The notes: generated by a model not told the origin, from the sequence alone. 64,000 nt of DNA from Alloalcanivorax dieselolei B5 (GCF_000300005.1 NC_018691.1:1550001-1614000); one strand, 5' to 3'; counted from the first letter of the stretch, positions 1-8,623 are shown. A program made the numbers and translations.

Positions 1-226
1 CGGCGGCGGCCCGGCTCAGCCGGCTCAGATCAATGTGGGTTTCGTGCCGCTGGTAACGGCCGGCCAGCATACCCGGCAGCATGCCGGAGTAGGCGGTGAG
101 ACTGTCGGGGGAAATCAGCGTCAGGCGCAGCCCCGGCACTGGCCGCATGCTCAGACGCCGCAGTACCAGCGCGTGGCTGTGTCCGCCTCCCACCAGTACC
201 AGGTCGTGATGCGCGACCGCCGTCAT
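1..226 (-). CDS. selD: N-terminus of FAD/NAD(P)-binding oxidoreductase, probably the SelD fusion protein (partial)
   Basis: Only the first 75 codons are inside the window; the gene runs off the left edge. The visible start has a dinucleotide-binding beta-alpha-beta motif (DLVLVGGGHSHALVL, about residues 8-22) followed by LISPDSLTAYSGMLPGMLAG. This is the opening of the NADH-dehydrogenase-like flavoprotein domain that many gammaproteobacteria carry fused in front of selenide, water dikinase. The start ATG overlaps the mnmH stop codon (TGATG), so the two are translationally coupled. Selenophosphate made by SelD is the Se donor for MnmH, which supports the assignment. The kinase domain itself is outside the window, so a stand-alone flavoprotein cannot be excluded. 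Confidence 0.7.
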   Translation of the reverse strand, partial: MTAVAHHDLVLVGGGHSHALVLRRLSMRPVPGLRLTLISPDSLTAYSGMLPGMLAGRYQRHETHIDLSRLSRAAA

Positions 227-1350
227 CACCGTGGGTGTCCCTCCGGTTGCGCCTGCTCTTTGCGTTCCCATTCTTGCAGGGTGGCGATGACTGCGCCGCG
301 GTTGCCGCGAAAGTGCACCGGTCCCTGGCGATGGCGCAGCATGTAGTCATACATCGGATCGTAATAGTCGCTTAGCAGGGCGCGAATCCAGCGGCGATGC
401 TCGTCGCTGCCATCGCCACGGCGATGTTGCTCCAGCCCCCGGGTCATGGTTTCGCGCAGGGTCTGGTGGCGGGCGCCGCCGAGGCGCTTGCGGATGCGGT
501 CCAGCGCGCCGAGCAAATGCTCGGCGAACAGACTCCGGGCCTGCTCTTCGTCGTGGCCGTCGAGAAATTCCCGCAGTGGTGTGAGGACATAATCTTCCAG
601 GATCACTTCCACCCGGCTTTCCAGCGGCTCTTCGATGTCGATGCGCGGCATGCTCCGCAGTCGCTGGTTCAAGGACAACGGCAACGCGCAACGGCCGATC
701 AGATGCCCTTCGTCCTCCACCAGCACCGGCGCCCGGTCCCCGAGTTTCAGCAAGCGGATGGCCAGGGCATTTTCAAAGTCGATCTGCGCCGGTTGTCCGC
801 CGGGCCGGCGGCCGAAGGCGGAGCCGCGATGGTGGGCCAGCCCTTCCAGGTCCACAGCCCGGTGCAGTTGATGCAGGACGCGGGTCTTGCCGCAACCGGT
901 GCGGCCAGTCAGCACCCATAATGGCCCCTGGAGCACATGCTGTTCCAGGTGCTCCAACAGAAAACGCCGCAGGGCCTTATAACCGCCGGTTACCAGGGGC
1001 GCGTCGATACCGGCCTGACGCAGCCAGTCCTGGGTAGTGCGGCTACGCAGGCCGCCACGAAAACAATACAGATAGCCGTCGGGATGTGCCCGCCACCAGT
1101 CGCTCCAGGCGCGTAGACGGCGTTCCTTGACCTCGCCACGGACCAGCTCATTGCCGAGATCAATAGCCGCCTGTTGCCCTTGCTGCTTGTAGCGCAGGCC
1201 GATCAGATGGCGTTCCCGGTCGTCGATCAGAGGAAGGTTGGTGGCATGGGGAAACGCGCCCCGGGCGAATTCCACCGGGGCGCGGACATCCAGGAGCGGC
1301 GTGTCGTCCAGGAACAGCGCTGCGTAATCGTTAGTGTCGTCGCGGGTCAT
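226..1350 (-). CDS. mnmH: tRNA 2-selenouridine synthase MnmH (SelU/YbbB)
   Basis: A 374-residue protein, the usual length for the family. It replaces sulfur by selenium at the wobble 2-thiouridine of tRNAs for Lys, Glu and Gln, through a geranylated intermediate and using selenophosphate. An N-terminal rhodanese domain carries the active-site Cys at about residue 96 in YCFRGGLRS. A P-loop follows (TGRTGCGKT, about residues 148-156) in the P-loop half of the protein. The gene is first in a coupled pair with the downstream SelD-type gene, sharing the TGATG junction. The operon therefore makes both the selenium donor and the tRNA-modifying enzyme. No promoter was recognised upstream; a truncated palindromic repeat lies between this gene and the MaoC gene. 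Confidence 0.93.
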   Translation of the reverse strand: MTRDDTNDYAALFLDDTPLLDVRAPVEFARGAFPHATNLPLIDDRERHLIGLRYKQQGQQAAIDLGNELVRGEVKERRLRAWSDWWRAHPDGYLYCFRGGLRSRTTQDWLRQAGIDAPLVTGGYKALRRFLLEHLEQHVLQGPLWVLTGRTGCGKTRVLHQLHRAVDLEGLAHHRGSAFGRRPGGQPAQIDFENALAIRLLKLGDRAPVLVEDEGHLIGRCALPLSLNQRLRSMPRIDIEEPLESRVEVILEDYVLTPLREFLDGHDEEQARSLFAEHLLGALDRIRKRLGGARHQTLRETMTRGLEQHRRGDGSDEHRRWIRALLSDYYDPMYDYMLRHRQGPVHFRGNRGAVIATLQEWERKEQAQPEGHPR

Positions 1351-1410
1351 GGGCGGCAGTGTACACCGCCCTTATTTGTGGTTCATCGCGGAATGACGGG
1401 GATGAGCGTC

Positions 1411-1483
1411 GCCATCGGGGGCACGGGCCTGCACGGAGGCCTTCTGGGATCGCCGTAAATACATCCCTGTAAGCTGCCGGTTT
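1411..1483. repeat. Truncated copy of the hairpin repeat family (copy 1)
   Basis: This stretch matches the left half of the element at 20852-20976 almost base for base: a GGGGGCACGGG segment, the arm CTGCACGGAGGCCTTC, then the core AAATACATCCCTGTAAGCT. It stops at CCGGTTT, exactly at the stop codon of the MaoC gene (1482-1484). The right arm that would close the hairpin is absent, so this is a half copy. Confidence 0.75.
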
Positions 1484-2369
1484 AGTCGCTGACCGGACGC
1501 AGTTCGCCGCTCAGGTGCGGTTTGACGCCGTCGGCGGCCAGCAACTGAAAATCGATCCCGTCATTCTGGCGGGTACGGGCAAACTTTACCTTGGCGGGAA
1601 TGAACATGGGCAGCTTGAAGCGTACATCCACGGTGAAAGCCTGCTCCGGCAGTTCCGGCTGCAAAGCCGCCAGGCAACGTGCCTTGGACCACATGCCATG
1701 GGCGATCTGACGCTTGAAGCCGAAGACCTTGGCGGTCAGCGGGTACAGGTGAATCGGATTACGGTCGCCGGATACGCTGGCGTAGCGCCGGCCGGTGTCG
1801 GCGGGAACTTCCCATTCCTCGATCAGATCCGGAGCAGGGGCTGTGGTTTGCGCGTCTCTTTGCGCATCCGGGGCCTTTTTCTCGCCGTGGCCGCCGCCGC
1901 GATGGAAATTCACCGATTCACTCTGCCAGACCCGCTCACCGGCGGTGCTGACCACGGTGAAGATGGAGAACTCGTAGCCTTTTTCCACCTGGGTCAGATT
2001 GCCGGTATAGCACTTGATATTGAGCTGTTCCCGTTCGCCGATCGGGCGGAACTGGGTGATGCGGTTGCGCACATGAACCAGCCCCATGGCCGGGAACGGG
2101 AAACCGTCACCGAGGATCAAGGCCATGTGCAGCGCAAACGCGTGCATGTGCGGGTAGGTGATGGGCAGATGACCGTCGGCGCTGAAACCGCATACCTGGC
2201 GGTAGGCCGCCAAATGGCGAGATTTCTGAGCCACATCGTTGAGCCGCAGCCCCTCGTCGGACAGTACCGGAGCGCTGCCCGGGCGTACTCGCGCACGCAG
2301 CACTGCTTTGGCGAAATTCACCGCCATGGGCGGCGCGTGACGCAGCTCCTTGAATCGAACCTCACTCAT
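1482..2369 (-). CDS. MaoC-like acyl dehydratase (hot-dog fold)
   Basis: A 295-residue protein. The C-terminal third contains the MaoC/R-specific enoyl-CoA hydratase signature: YASVSGDRNPIHLYP, then QIAHGMWSKA, with the Asp and His expected at the hydratase active site. The N-terminal half is consistent with the double hot-dog arrangement of long MaoC proteins. It probably hydrates trans-2-enoyl-CoA or a related acyl thioester. I start at ATG 2369, which has a GGAGAAGG ribosome site, rather than at an upstream in-frame start at 2468 that would overlap the desT 3' end. It follows desT by about 90 bases on the same strand and may be co-transcribed. The exact substrate cannot be read from sequence. 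Confidence 0.85.
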   Translation of the reverse strand: MSEVRFKELRHAPPMAVNFAKAVLRARVRPGSAPVLSDEGLRLNDVAQKSRHLAAYRQVCGFSADGHLPITYPHMHAFALHMALILGDGFPFPAMGLVHVRNRITQFRPIGEREQLNIKCYTGNLTQVEKGYEFSIFTVVSTAGERVWQSESVNFHRGGGHGEKKAPDAQRDAQTTAPAPDLIEEWEVPADTGRRYASVSGDRNPIHLYPLTAKVFGFKRQIAHGMWSKARCLAALQPELPEQAFTVDVRFKLPMFIPAKVKFARTRQNDGIDFQLLAADGVKPHLSGELRPVSD

Positions 2370-2460
2370 AAGGACACCCTTCTCCCACGAACATTTAGCG
2401 CAATGTCGTGGCAGTATAGGCAGAGCGCCGGAGAGGCTGATTGGCCGTATCGCCGACGGC

Positions 2461-3114
2461 TCAGGCAATCCTGTCGGGTTCGGAACGCCATTGGGCCACC
2501 CCGAAATAAATCAGACGGACTTGTTTCTCCGCCATGATCAGCATTTCGTTCTGGCCGGCTTCATCGTCCTCGCTCAGTTCCAACATTTCCTGCGTCAGTG
2601 CCACCACGCTGTTAACCACCAGCGTGGCCATCATTTGCAGATCCTGGGAACTGACATTGATAAGGAAAGGGAATCGCGCCATGTCCATGGCCAACTCGCT
2701 GACGAACAGGCGGATCTCCCGCCGGATCGCCTGCCGCATGGTGGCGGAGCCGCCGTACAGTTCCTTGGAGACAAAAAGAAAATAGGTGCGATTGTTGCGC
2801 ACATAATTGAAGTAGGTCTCCATGGACCCGCGGATCATTTGCTCATTGGGCAATTGATGCTGGCGGACTTCGCGCATCATCAGCCGCAGAGTACGAAACG
2901 ATTCATCCAGCAGGGTCAGGCCAAGTGCGCTCATATCGGTGAAATGACGATAGAACGCCGTGGGCACAACACCGGCTTTCTTGGTCACTTCCCTGAGGCT
3001 GAGGGAAGAAAAGGGGGCCTTTTTCGCCACCAGATCCAAGGCCGCGTCCATCAGCGCCTGGCGAGTCCGTCCCTTTCTGGCTTTCCTTCCCCGGGGGGCG
3101 GTTTCTCTGGTCAT
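2461..3114 (-). CDS. desT: TetR-family repressor of fatty acid desaturation (DesT/FabR type)
   Basis: A 217-residue TetR-family regulator. The N-terminal helix-turn-helix spans about residues 17-63, with LSLREVTKKAGVVPTAFYRH as recognition region; the rest is an all-alpha ligand domain. Sequence style (AFYRHFTDMSALGLTLLDES) and length fit FabR/DesT, which sense the saturated versus unsaturated acyl-CoA balance. In Pseudomonas, desT is divergent from desCB, exactly the layout here with the reductase and desaturase genes starting at 3377. Two operator-like sequences lie in the intergenic region. It probably represses desCB when unsaturated acyl-CoA is low in demand. Confidence 0.85.
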   Translation of the reverse strand: MTRETAPRGRKARKGRTRQALMDAALDLVAKKAPFSSLSLREVTKKAGVVPTAFYRHFTDMSALGLTLLDESFRTLRLMMREVRQHQLPNEQMIRGSMETYFNYVRNNRTYFLFVSKELYGGSATMRQAIRREIRLFVSELAMDMARFPFLINVSSQDLQMMATLVVNSVVALTQEMLELSEDDEAGQNEMLIMAEKQVRLIYFGVAQWRSEPDRIA

Positions 3115-3299
3115 GTGTCAGACAGTCTCCCGAATTGTTGTTTTAACCAACGAATCAAATCTCACCAATCAAGCAAGAAGCAGTGATGCGGCCTGGGTAT
3201 TGTCGTTGCGCTTTTGTCCCGGGCTCCGGCGGCAATGGTATTCAATTTCCGCCTCGGGATATAGCAAAGCGCTTGACAACTCCGGTCACAATTATTTTT

Positions 3300-3316
3300 G
3301 TGAACAGGTGTTGACT
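3300..3316 (+). promoter_or_regulatory. Candidate DesT operator 1
   Basis: GTGAACAGGTGTTGACT resembles the FabR/DesT operator style and recurs in inverted orientation at 3339-3355. It overlaps the likely -35 hexamer TTGACT (3311-3316) of desCB, so a bound repressor would block RNA polymerase. Confidence 0.65.
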
Positions 3317-3339
3317 ATAAAATCGACTCCCTGTAAAAA
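3311..3339 (+). promoter_or_regulatory. Candidate desCB promoter
   Basis: TTGACT at 3311-3316 and TAAAAA at 3334-3339 are separated by 17 bases. The -35 hexamer lies in operator 1 and the -10 hexamer touches operator 2. Translation starts at 3377 behind the ribosome site AGGAAG. Confidence 0.5.
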
Positions 3340-3355
3340 GTGTACAACTGTTCAC
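3339..3355 (-). promoter_or_regulatory. Candidate DesT operator 2
   Basis: On the minus strand this reads GTGAACAGTTGTACACT. It matches operator 1 (GTGAACAGGTGTTGACT) at 13 of 17 positions and sits over the expected transcription start of desCB. Confidence 0.65.
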
Positions 3356-3376
3356 ATAAACCATAGGAAGTGCCGT

Positions 3377-4456
3377 ATGCAGACCATTATCGAGCCTCGT
3401 CGGGGCTGGTTTGGCCGCCTCGGCCAGGCCCTGACCAGCCCGTTTCAGCCGGAAGACTACCTGGCGCTGATCAACCCGGTGGCCTCGGCCCGGGAAATTC
3501 GCGCCCGCGTCACCGGTGTTCACCGGGAAACCGATCGGGCGGTTTCTCTGGTGTTGCGTCCGAACCGTCTGTGGCCAGGATTTCAGGCCGGCCAGCATGT
3601 GATGCTCGGCATCGACGTGAACGGCGCGCGACAATGGCGCTGCTTTTCCCTGTCCAGCGCCCCGCAGTCGGGGACCTTGACCATCACCGTCAAGTGTCAT
3701 CGGGCCGGCGGTGTGACCGAACATCTGCTCGAGCGTACCCTCCCCGGCGATGTGGTAACGCTCAGCGAACCCGCCGGTGAGTTCCTGTTGCCGGCCCGGG
3801 TTCCGGACCGGTTGCTGTTCCTGACCGCTGGTTCCGGCATTACACCCGTTCACAGTATAGCAAGATACCTGGAAAACGCCTCTTTTGACGGTCAGGTGGA
3901 ATGGTTGCATTTCGACCGCCGTTATGAAGATGTGATTTTGTTGGAGTCCCTGCGGGAACTGGGACGCCATTCCCAATTGAACACCCGTGTGGTGCTGGGA
4001 CATCAGGCGCCGCTACCCGGTGATGAGCAGGGCCGTTTCGACGCCGCGCTGCTGGCCGCTCTGGTCCCGGACGCCGCCGACCGTCAGGTCTATGCCTGCG
4101 GCCCGGCCGGCTTCCTCGACGCGGTCAGCGAGTGGCACCGCACGGAAGGTCGGGCGCCGCTGTTGCATGAGCGGTTCCAGCCGCTGACCAGCAACGCCGG
4201 CAACGGTGGCCGCATCCGCTTCTCCGGCAGCGATCTGGCCACCGAGGCCGGTGGCGGCGAAAGCCTGCTGGAGGCCGCCGAGCGCAGTGGGCTGAATCCG
4301 GCCCATGGCTGTCGCATGGGCATTTGTCATACCTGCCGGTGCTCGGTGCGGGGTTCGGTCCGTGACCTGCAGACCGGTGAGAGCCGGACGGTGGACAACC
4401 AGCGGGTAAGACTTTGTATCCATGCCGCCGAAGGCGACGTGGAAGTGGCGCTATAA
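3377..4456 (+). CDS. desC: Ferredoxin-type reductase, electron donor to the acyl desaturase
   Basis: A 359-residue reductase with three modules in order: an FAD-binding barrel (RQWRCFSLSSAPQ, about residues 90-102), an NAD(P)-binding domain (LLFLTAGSGITPVHSIARYL and VYACGPAGF), and a C-terminal 2Fe-2S ferredoxin domain with CRMGICHTCRC and a later Cys. It should pass electrons from NAD(P)H to the di-iron desaturase encoded next. The start at 3377 is preferred because of AGGAAG seven bases upstream; an open frame extends further upstream but runs through the promoter and operators. It forms an operon with desB, 26 bases downstream, matching the Pseudomonas desCB order. Confidence 0.88.
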   Translation: MQTIIEPRRGWFGRLGQALTSPFQPEDYLALINPVASAREIRARVTGVHRETDRAVSLVLRPNRLWPGFQAGQHVMLGIDVNGARQWRCFSLSSAPQSGTLTITVKCHRAGGVTEHLLERTLPGDVVTLSEPAGEFLLPARVPDRLLFLTAGSGITPVHSIARYLENASFDGQVEWLHFDRRYEDVILLESLRELGRHSQLNTRVVLGHQAPLPGDEQGRFDAALLAALVPDAADRQVYACGPAGFLDAVSEWHRTEGRAPLLHERFQPLTSNAGNGGRIRFSGSDLATEAGGGESLLEAAERSGLNPAHGCRMGICHTCRCSVRGSVRDLQTGESRTVDNQRVRLCIHAAEGDVEVAL

Positions 4457-4482
4457 GCGACGCAAACACAAGGAGTTGAACA

Positions 4483-5604
4483 ATGGGATACGCAATGCAA
4501 CAAGAGCACGACCCAATCGTCTTTCAACGCGACGGTGTCAGCCTGACCCGTTCCCAGGTGGATGCCTTCGGCGCGGAAATCGACGCTCTGCGTCAGCAGG
4601 TGATGGCGGACCGTGGTGAATCCGACGCCCGCTATATCCGCCGTGTGGTGCGCTTCCAGAAAGGCTGCGAAGTGGCCGGGCGGGGGCTGCTGTTCCTCGG
4701 CTTTCTGCCGCCGGCATGGCTGGCGGGAACCGGTCTGTTGGCGCTCTCCAAGATTCTGGAGAACATGGAGATCGGCCATAACGTGATGCATGGCCAGTGG
4801 GACTGGCTGGGCGATCCGAATCTGGACTCCGCTCACTACGACTGGGATAACACTTGCCCGGCCGAGCAATGGAAACACTCCCACAATTATATGCACCACA
4901 CTTACACCAATGTGGTGGGCAAGGACCGGGACGTCGGCTATGGCATCATGCGCATGTCCGAGCACCAGAGCTGGAATCCGGCCTATCTGTTCCAGCCGAT
5001 CTACAACTGGGTGCTGGCGCTGTTGTTTGAGTGGGGGGTGGCGTTCCACGACCTGGAGATCGAACGGGTGATCCGTGGCGACAAGAGCCGCGAGCAGTAC
5101 CGCAAGGAGCGGAAACTGATCCTCAAGAAAGTGCGCCGTCAGGTACTCAAGGATTACGTGCTGTTCCCGCTGCTGGCGGGGCCGTTTTTCCTGTTCGTGC
5201 TGTCCGGTAACTTCACCGCCAACATCCTGCGCAATCTGTGGTCCTACCTGATTATTTTCTGCGGCCACTTCACCGAGCGCGCGGAGATGTTCACCGAGGA
5301 AGAGGTGGAAGGCGAAAGCCGCGGACAGTGGTATCTGCGTCAGCTGCTTGGCTCCTCCAATCTGGAGGGCGGCCGGTTGTTTCATATTCTCAGCGGCAAC
5401 CTCAGCCACCAGATTGAGCACCATCTGTTCCCGGATATGCCGTCCAATCGTTATCGGCAGGTGGCGCCCAAGGTGCGCGAGATCGCCGAGCGGTATGGTT
5501 TGCACTACAACAGCGGCAGTTTGCGCCGTCAGTTCGGCTCGGTGATGCGGCGCATCCACCGTTTGGCGCTGCCTTCCCGCCGTGGGGCGCCGGCAGTGAG
5601 CTGA
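4483..5604 (+). CDS. desB: Acyl-CoA delta-9-type fatty acid desaturase
   Basis: A 373-residue integral-membrane di-iron desaturase. The three histidine boxes are visible: GHNVMHGQ (H99, H103), HSHNYMHHT (H132, H134, H138, H139) and HQIEHH (H309, H313, H314). Hydrophobic segments around residues 66-90 and 225-262 fit the usual four-helix topology. It introduces a cis double bond into acyl chains using O2 and electrons from the reductase upstream. The ribosome site AAGGAG precedes ATG 4483; a second in-frame ATG follows four codons later. Divergent DesT and the two operators indicate control by acyl-CoA pools. The regiospecificity (delta-9) is inferred from the DesB family and not from sequence features. 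Confidence 0.9.
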   Translation: MGYAMQQEHDPIVFQRDGVSLTRSQVDAFGAEIDALRQQVMADRGESDARYIRRVVRFQKGCEVAGRGLLFLGFLPPAWLAGTGLLALSKILENMEIGHNVMHGQWDWLGDPNLDSAHYDWDNTCPAEQWKHSHNYMHHTYTNVVGKDRDVGYGIMRMSEHQSWNPAYLFQPIYNWVLALLFEWGVAFHDLEIERVIRGDKSREQYRKERKLILKKVRRQVLKDYVLFPLLAGPFFLFVLSGNFTANILRNLWSYLIIFCGHFTERAEMFTEEEVEGESRGQWYLRQLLGSSNLEGGRLFHILSGNLSHQIEHHLFPDMPSNRYRQVAPKVREIAERYGLHYNSGSLRRQFGSVMRRIHRLALPSRRGAPAVS

Positions 5605-5678
5605 TGCTGTTCCGGCCTCCCCGGGCATGTGCTACTCTCGCTCGTTGATACCAAAAAATTCGGGGAAGTCGCGAAAGG

Positions 5679-6701
5679 ATGGCAGAGCTTACCGACTCCG
5701 GCGTGTTGTTGCGCATGGCCTACCGGGCCATGGTCAACGCAGGCATTGATGCAGACGCGGTTCTTGCTGAAGTGGGCGTGGACCGCGCCATTCTCCAGGT
5801 ACCTGACCTGCGTACGCCGCATGATGCCCAGGAATGGTTCTGGCAGGCCGCGGAAAAGGTCTCCAAGGACCCGCACATCGGTCTGCACCTGGGCCAGCAC
5901 ATGCCGGTCTACAAAGGCCAGGTATTGGAATACCTGTTTCTCTCCAGTCCCTCATTCGGGGAAGGCTTGCGGCGGGCGCTGAATTATCAGCGTTTGCTGT
6001 CCGATGCCGCCCGGGCGGAGTTGATGGAAGAGGAGGGGGATCGTGCCTTCCTGCGCCAGCCGTTCTGGGGCCGCCGTCTGGCCCATCTCAACGAATGTGT
6101 GATGGTGGGGGTGATCAAATTCTTCCGCTTCGTCACCGACGGCGCCTTTGAACCGCTGGAAATTCACTTTGCCCATGAGCGTCATGCGGACCCGAGTGAG
6201 TACGAACGCGCCTTTGGTTGTCCGGTGAAGTTCGAGATGAACTCGGTTGGGGTGTACTTTGATGCCCGCCTGATGGCTCTCCCCTCGGCCCATCACGAGC
6301 CGGAATTGCTGCGCCTGCACGAGCAGCTCGCCAGTGAGCAGGTGGCGCGGCTGGAAAAACAGGATCTGGTGGCTCAGGTGAATCGCCTGATCGCCGAGCT
6401 GCTGGAATCCGGACACGCCAATCTGGAGGAAGTGGCGGAACGTCTTGGCATCAAGGCGCGCCAGCTGCGCACCCGCCTGGCGGATGCCGGCACCAACTTC
6501 AACCAGTTGGTGGCGGATTATCGCTGCAAACTGGCCAAGCGGTTGCTGGCCGGTACCGACGAATCCATCGACGAGATCGTCTATTTGACCGGTTTCTCGG
6601 AGCCTTCCACTTTCTATCGGGCCTTCAAGCGCTGGGTGGGCATGACGCCCATCGAATACCGCAAGATGAAAGCCGAAGAGGACGCCGTCGCTCGCGGTTG
6701 A
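5679..6701 (+). CDS. AraC-family transcriptional regulator
   Basis: A 340-residue regulator. The N-terminal two thirds match the arabinose-binding-like domain of the OruR/ArgR/QhpR group (start ELTDSGVLLRMAYRAMVNAG). The C-terminal 100 residues form the double helix-turn-helix, ending with the signature GFSEPSTFYRAFKRWVGMTP. It lies 74 bases downstream of desB on the same strand. Read-through from desCB is possible, but this family often regulates a neighbouring catabolic gene. The effector and target are unknown. Relatives of this group often respond to lipids or alkanol derivatives, but nothing in the sequence proves it here. Confidence 0.85.
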   Translation: MAELTDSGVLLRMAYRAMVNAGIDADAVLAEVGVDRAILQVPDLRTPHDAQEWFWQAAEKVSKDPHIGLHLGQHMPVYKGQVLEYLFLSSPSFGEGLRRALNYQRLLSDAARAELMEEEGDRAFLRQPFWGRRLAHLNECVMVGVIKFFRFVTDGAFEPLEIHFAHERHADPSEYERAFGCPVKFEMNSVGVYFDARLMALPSAHHEPELLRLHEQLASEQVARLEKQDLVAQVNRLIAELLESGHANLEEVAERLGIKARQLRTRLADAGTNFNQLVADYRCKLAKRLLAGTDESIDEIVYLTGFSEPSTFYRAFKRWVGMTPIEYRKMKAEEDAVARG

Positions 6702-6817
6702 CGCGGGCGGTGATCGAAGGCACCGTCGCTCTGGAACCATCCCCGGAAACACCTCTCTAAGCCTGTCCTGACGGGAGTGCGGTTTTGCACTTCAACGTGA
6801 GTAGGATGGGTTTTTTT

Positions 6818-7750
6818 ATGGGGAAGCTTTCCTTCAGTCGTCGTTCCCGGCGCGCCACGAAGGCGCGCTGGTGGTTCGGTGGCGCGCTGGTGATGGCGCT
6901 GCTGGCCGGCGTGGCATATTGGCAACATTGGTATGAACCCCTGTTTTTCCATCTGAAGGAACGGATCGAGGGGCCGCGGCAGGGATTGCGGCTGGAAGAG
7001 TATCGCATGGTCATCGAAGGCAAGGCCGTGGCCGGCGTGAGCCGCAATCTGTCCGCGATCAGCTATGACCGGGAGCGGGACCGGTTGCTGGCGGTGACCA
7101 ACGATCCGCCAGTGATGCTGGAGCTGGATCGCCAGGGCGAGGTGCTGGACCGCCATTCGTTGGAGGGGTTCGGCGATATCGAGGGGATCGCCTCTCTGGG
7201 TAACGGCCGCGTGGTGGTGGTGGATGAGCGTCGCCAGCGTTTCAGTGTGTTTGCAATGCCGGAGCCCGGCGCGGCGGTGGACCAGCAGCGAATCCAGTCG
7301 TTATCCCTGGGCATGGAAGAAGACGGCAACAAGGGGTTTGAAGGCATTTCCTACGATGCCGAAGGTGACCGGCTGTTCGTGGTGAAGGAGAGCCGCCCGC
7401 GGAAGCTCTACGCCATCGAGGGATTCGGTGCCAGTCTGGAACAGGGCCTGTCCCTGCACATTCGCGATCTGACCGGTTGGATTGATGGACTGGTGTTCAA
7501 CCGGGACCTCTCGGACGTGTTCTACCACGGCCCCACCGGTCATCTGCTGCTACTGAGCGACCGCTCCCATTCCCTGGTGGAGCTGGACCGGGAGGGGCGC
7601 TACGTCAGTTTTCGGGCCTTTTTGCGTGCTAATGAGGATATGCAACGGGACGCGCCGCAACTGGAAGGGGTGACCATGGACGACCAGGGTGATCTCTATC
7701 TGGTCAGCGAACCCAATCTGTTCTACCGGTTAAAGAAGACCGGCTCCTAG
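6818..7750 (+). CDS. Membrane-anchored SdiA-regulated domain protein (YjiK family, beta-propeller)
   Basis: A 310-residue protein with a cytoplasmic basic N-terminus (SRRSRRATKAR), one transmembrane helix at about residues 17-35, and a large periplasmic domain. Repeated units such as NLSAISYDRERDRLLAVTND, GDIEGIASL and GFEGISYDAEGDRLFVVKE are typical of the SdiA-regulated six-bladed propeller family. Starts at TTG 6785 and ATG 6806 are also in frame; I choose 6818 because AGGATGG sits seven bases upstream of it. Function is unknown in the family. The 3' end overlaps the convergent fxsA stop by four bases (CTAG). Confidence 0.8.
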   Translation: MGKLSFSRRSRRATKARWWFGGALVMALLAGVAYWQHWYEPLFFHLKERIEGPRQGLRLEEYRMVIEGKAVAGVSRNLSAISYDRERDRLLAVTNDPPVMLELDRQGEVLDRHSLEGFGDIEGIASLGNGRVVVVDERRQRFSVFAMPEPGAAVDQQRIQSLSLGMEEDGNKGFEGISYDAEGDRLFVVKESRPRKLYAIEGFGASLEQGLSLHIRDLTGWIDGLVFNRDLSDVFYHGPTGHLLLLSDRSHSLVELDREGRYVSFRAFLRANEDMQRDAPQLEGVTMDDQGDLYLVSEPNLFYRLKKTGS

Positions 7751-8298
7751 CTCCGCCGGTTCTGGTCATGCTCCAACGGGTCGCGACTTTCCGCTTCTTC
7801 CCGCGCCTCGCCATCGATGACCACGCCGTTGCCCGGATCGCGGTCCGCGCCGAAGGGCGCGCCGCCAGGGCCGAACGGGCCGCCGTTGAAAGAACCGCTC
7901 TGATAGAAGAATGCCGAGCCCTGTTGCCCGCCGAAGGTTTGCAGGGTGCCCCGGCGTACCAGCGTGGCGGCGAGCCGGTGGCGGCTGAACGGCAGCAGCA
8001 TGAGAAAACCGACGATGTCGCTGACGAAACCGGGGGTGATCAGCAAGGCGCCGCCAATCAGCAGCAACAGACCTTCCACCAGTTCCTGGCCGGGCATCTC
8101 GCCGGATTGCATGCGCTGATTCAGGCGTGTCCAGGTTTGCAGACCCTGGCTGCGGAACAACCAGGATCCGATGATGGCGGTGGCCAGCGTCAGAACGATG
8201 GTGATCGGCCAGCCGATCACGTCGGCCACGGCGGCCAGGACCAATACCTCCAGCAAAGCGAAGGCGAAAATCACGAAAAACAGGCGGCCAAACGTCAT
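7747..8298 (-). CDS. fxsA: FxsA family cytoplasmic membrane protein
   Basis: A 183-residue protein with hydrophobic segments at about residues 2-22, 27-45 and 72-99. The family signature is visible: a leading membrane segment MTFGRLFFVIFAFALLEV, then GWPITIVLTLATAIIGSWL and GQELVEGLLLLIGGALLITP. Overproduction of FxsA relieves phage T7 exclusion by F plasmid PifA in E. coli; its housekeeping role is unknown. The tail is Gly/Phe-rich (SFNGGPFGPGGAPFG) and then acidic, longer than in E. coli. The start at 8298 is preferred over an upstream in-frame start at 8406 because it begins at the conserved membrane segment. In many relatives fxsA precedes groESL; here it does not. Confidence 0.88.
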   Translation of the reverse strand: MTFGRLFFVIFAFALLEVLVLAAVADVIGWPITIVLTLATAIIGSWLFRSQGLQTWTRLNQRMQSGEMPGQELVEGLLLLIGGALLITPGFVSDIVGFLMLLPFSRHRLAATLVRRGTLQTFGGQQGSAFFYQSGSFNGGPFGPGGAPFGADRDPGNGVVIDGEAREEAESRDPLEHDQNRRS

Positions 8299-8448
8299 GG
8301 GGACCTCTTGGTGACGGCGTCGCAGCCGGGAGACGTGTCGCGGCACGGATTGGCCTTGCCGACGACGACCTGTCCCAAGAGATGGCGGTGAGGACTGAAA
8401 ATTCAACCCCAGAAGGTTTATCGCGGTTTAGAGGGAATCGGTATGCCC

Positions 8449-8583
8449 CTCCATCAGGGACAGCGGAGCCGCGTTACGCCTTTACGGGAACGCCGTGAAT
8501 ACGTCCCTGTAGGCTTCCGGTCGAACGTCCCTGTTCGACAGGATCCCGCAAAGGCGTAACGCGGCTCCGCTTCGAGGTAACCG
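8449..8583. repeat. Hairpin repeat element (copy 2)
   Basis: Outer arms at 8462-8483 and 8550-8571 are perfect 22-nt inverted repeats beginning AGCGGAGCCGCG. The loop carries the family core GAATACGTCCCTGTAGGCT and an inner hairpin at 8521-8538 with stems TCGAAC/GTTCGA around GTCCCT. The stems differ in sequence from those of the copy at 20.9 kb but are still complementary. The left flank CTCCATCAGGGACAGCG (8449-8465) occurs inverted at 21082-21098. Confidence 0.85.
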
Positions 8584-8623
8584 GTAAGCGCAGGGGGCCT
8601 TGGCCCCCCGGTCCGGTATTGGC

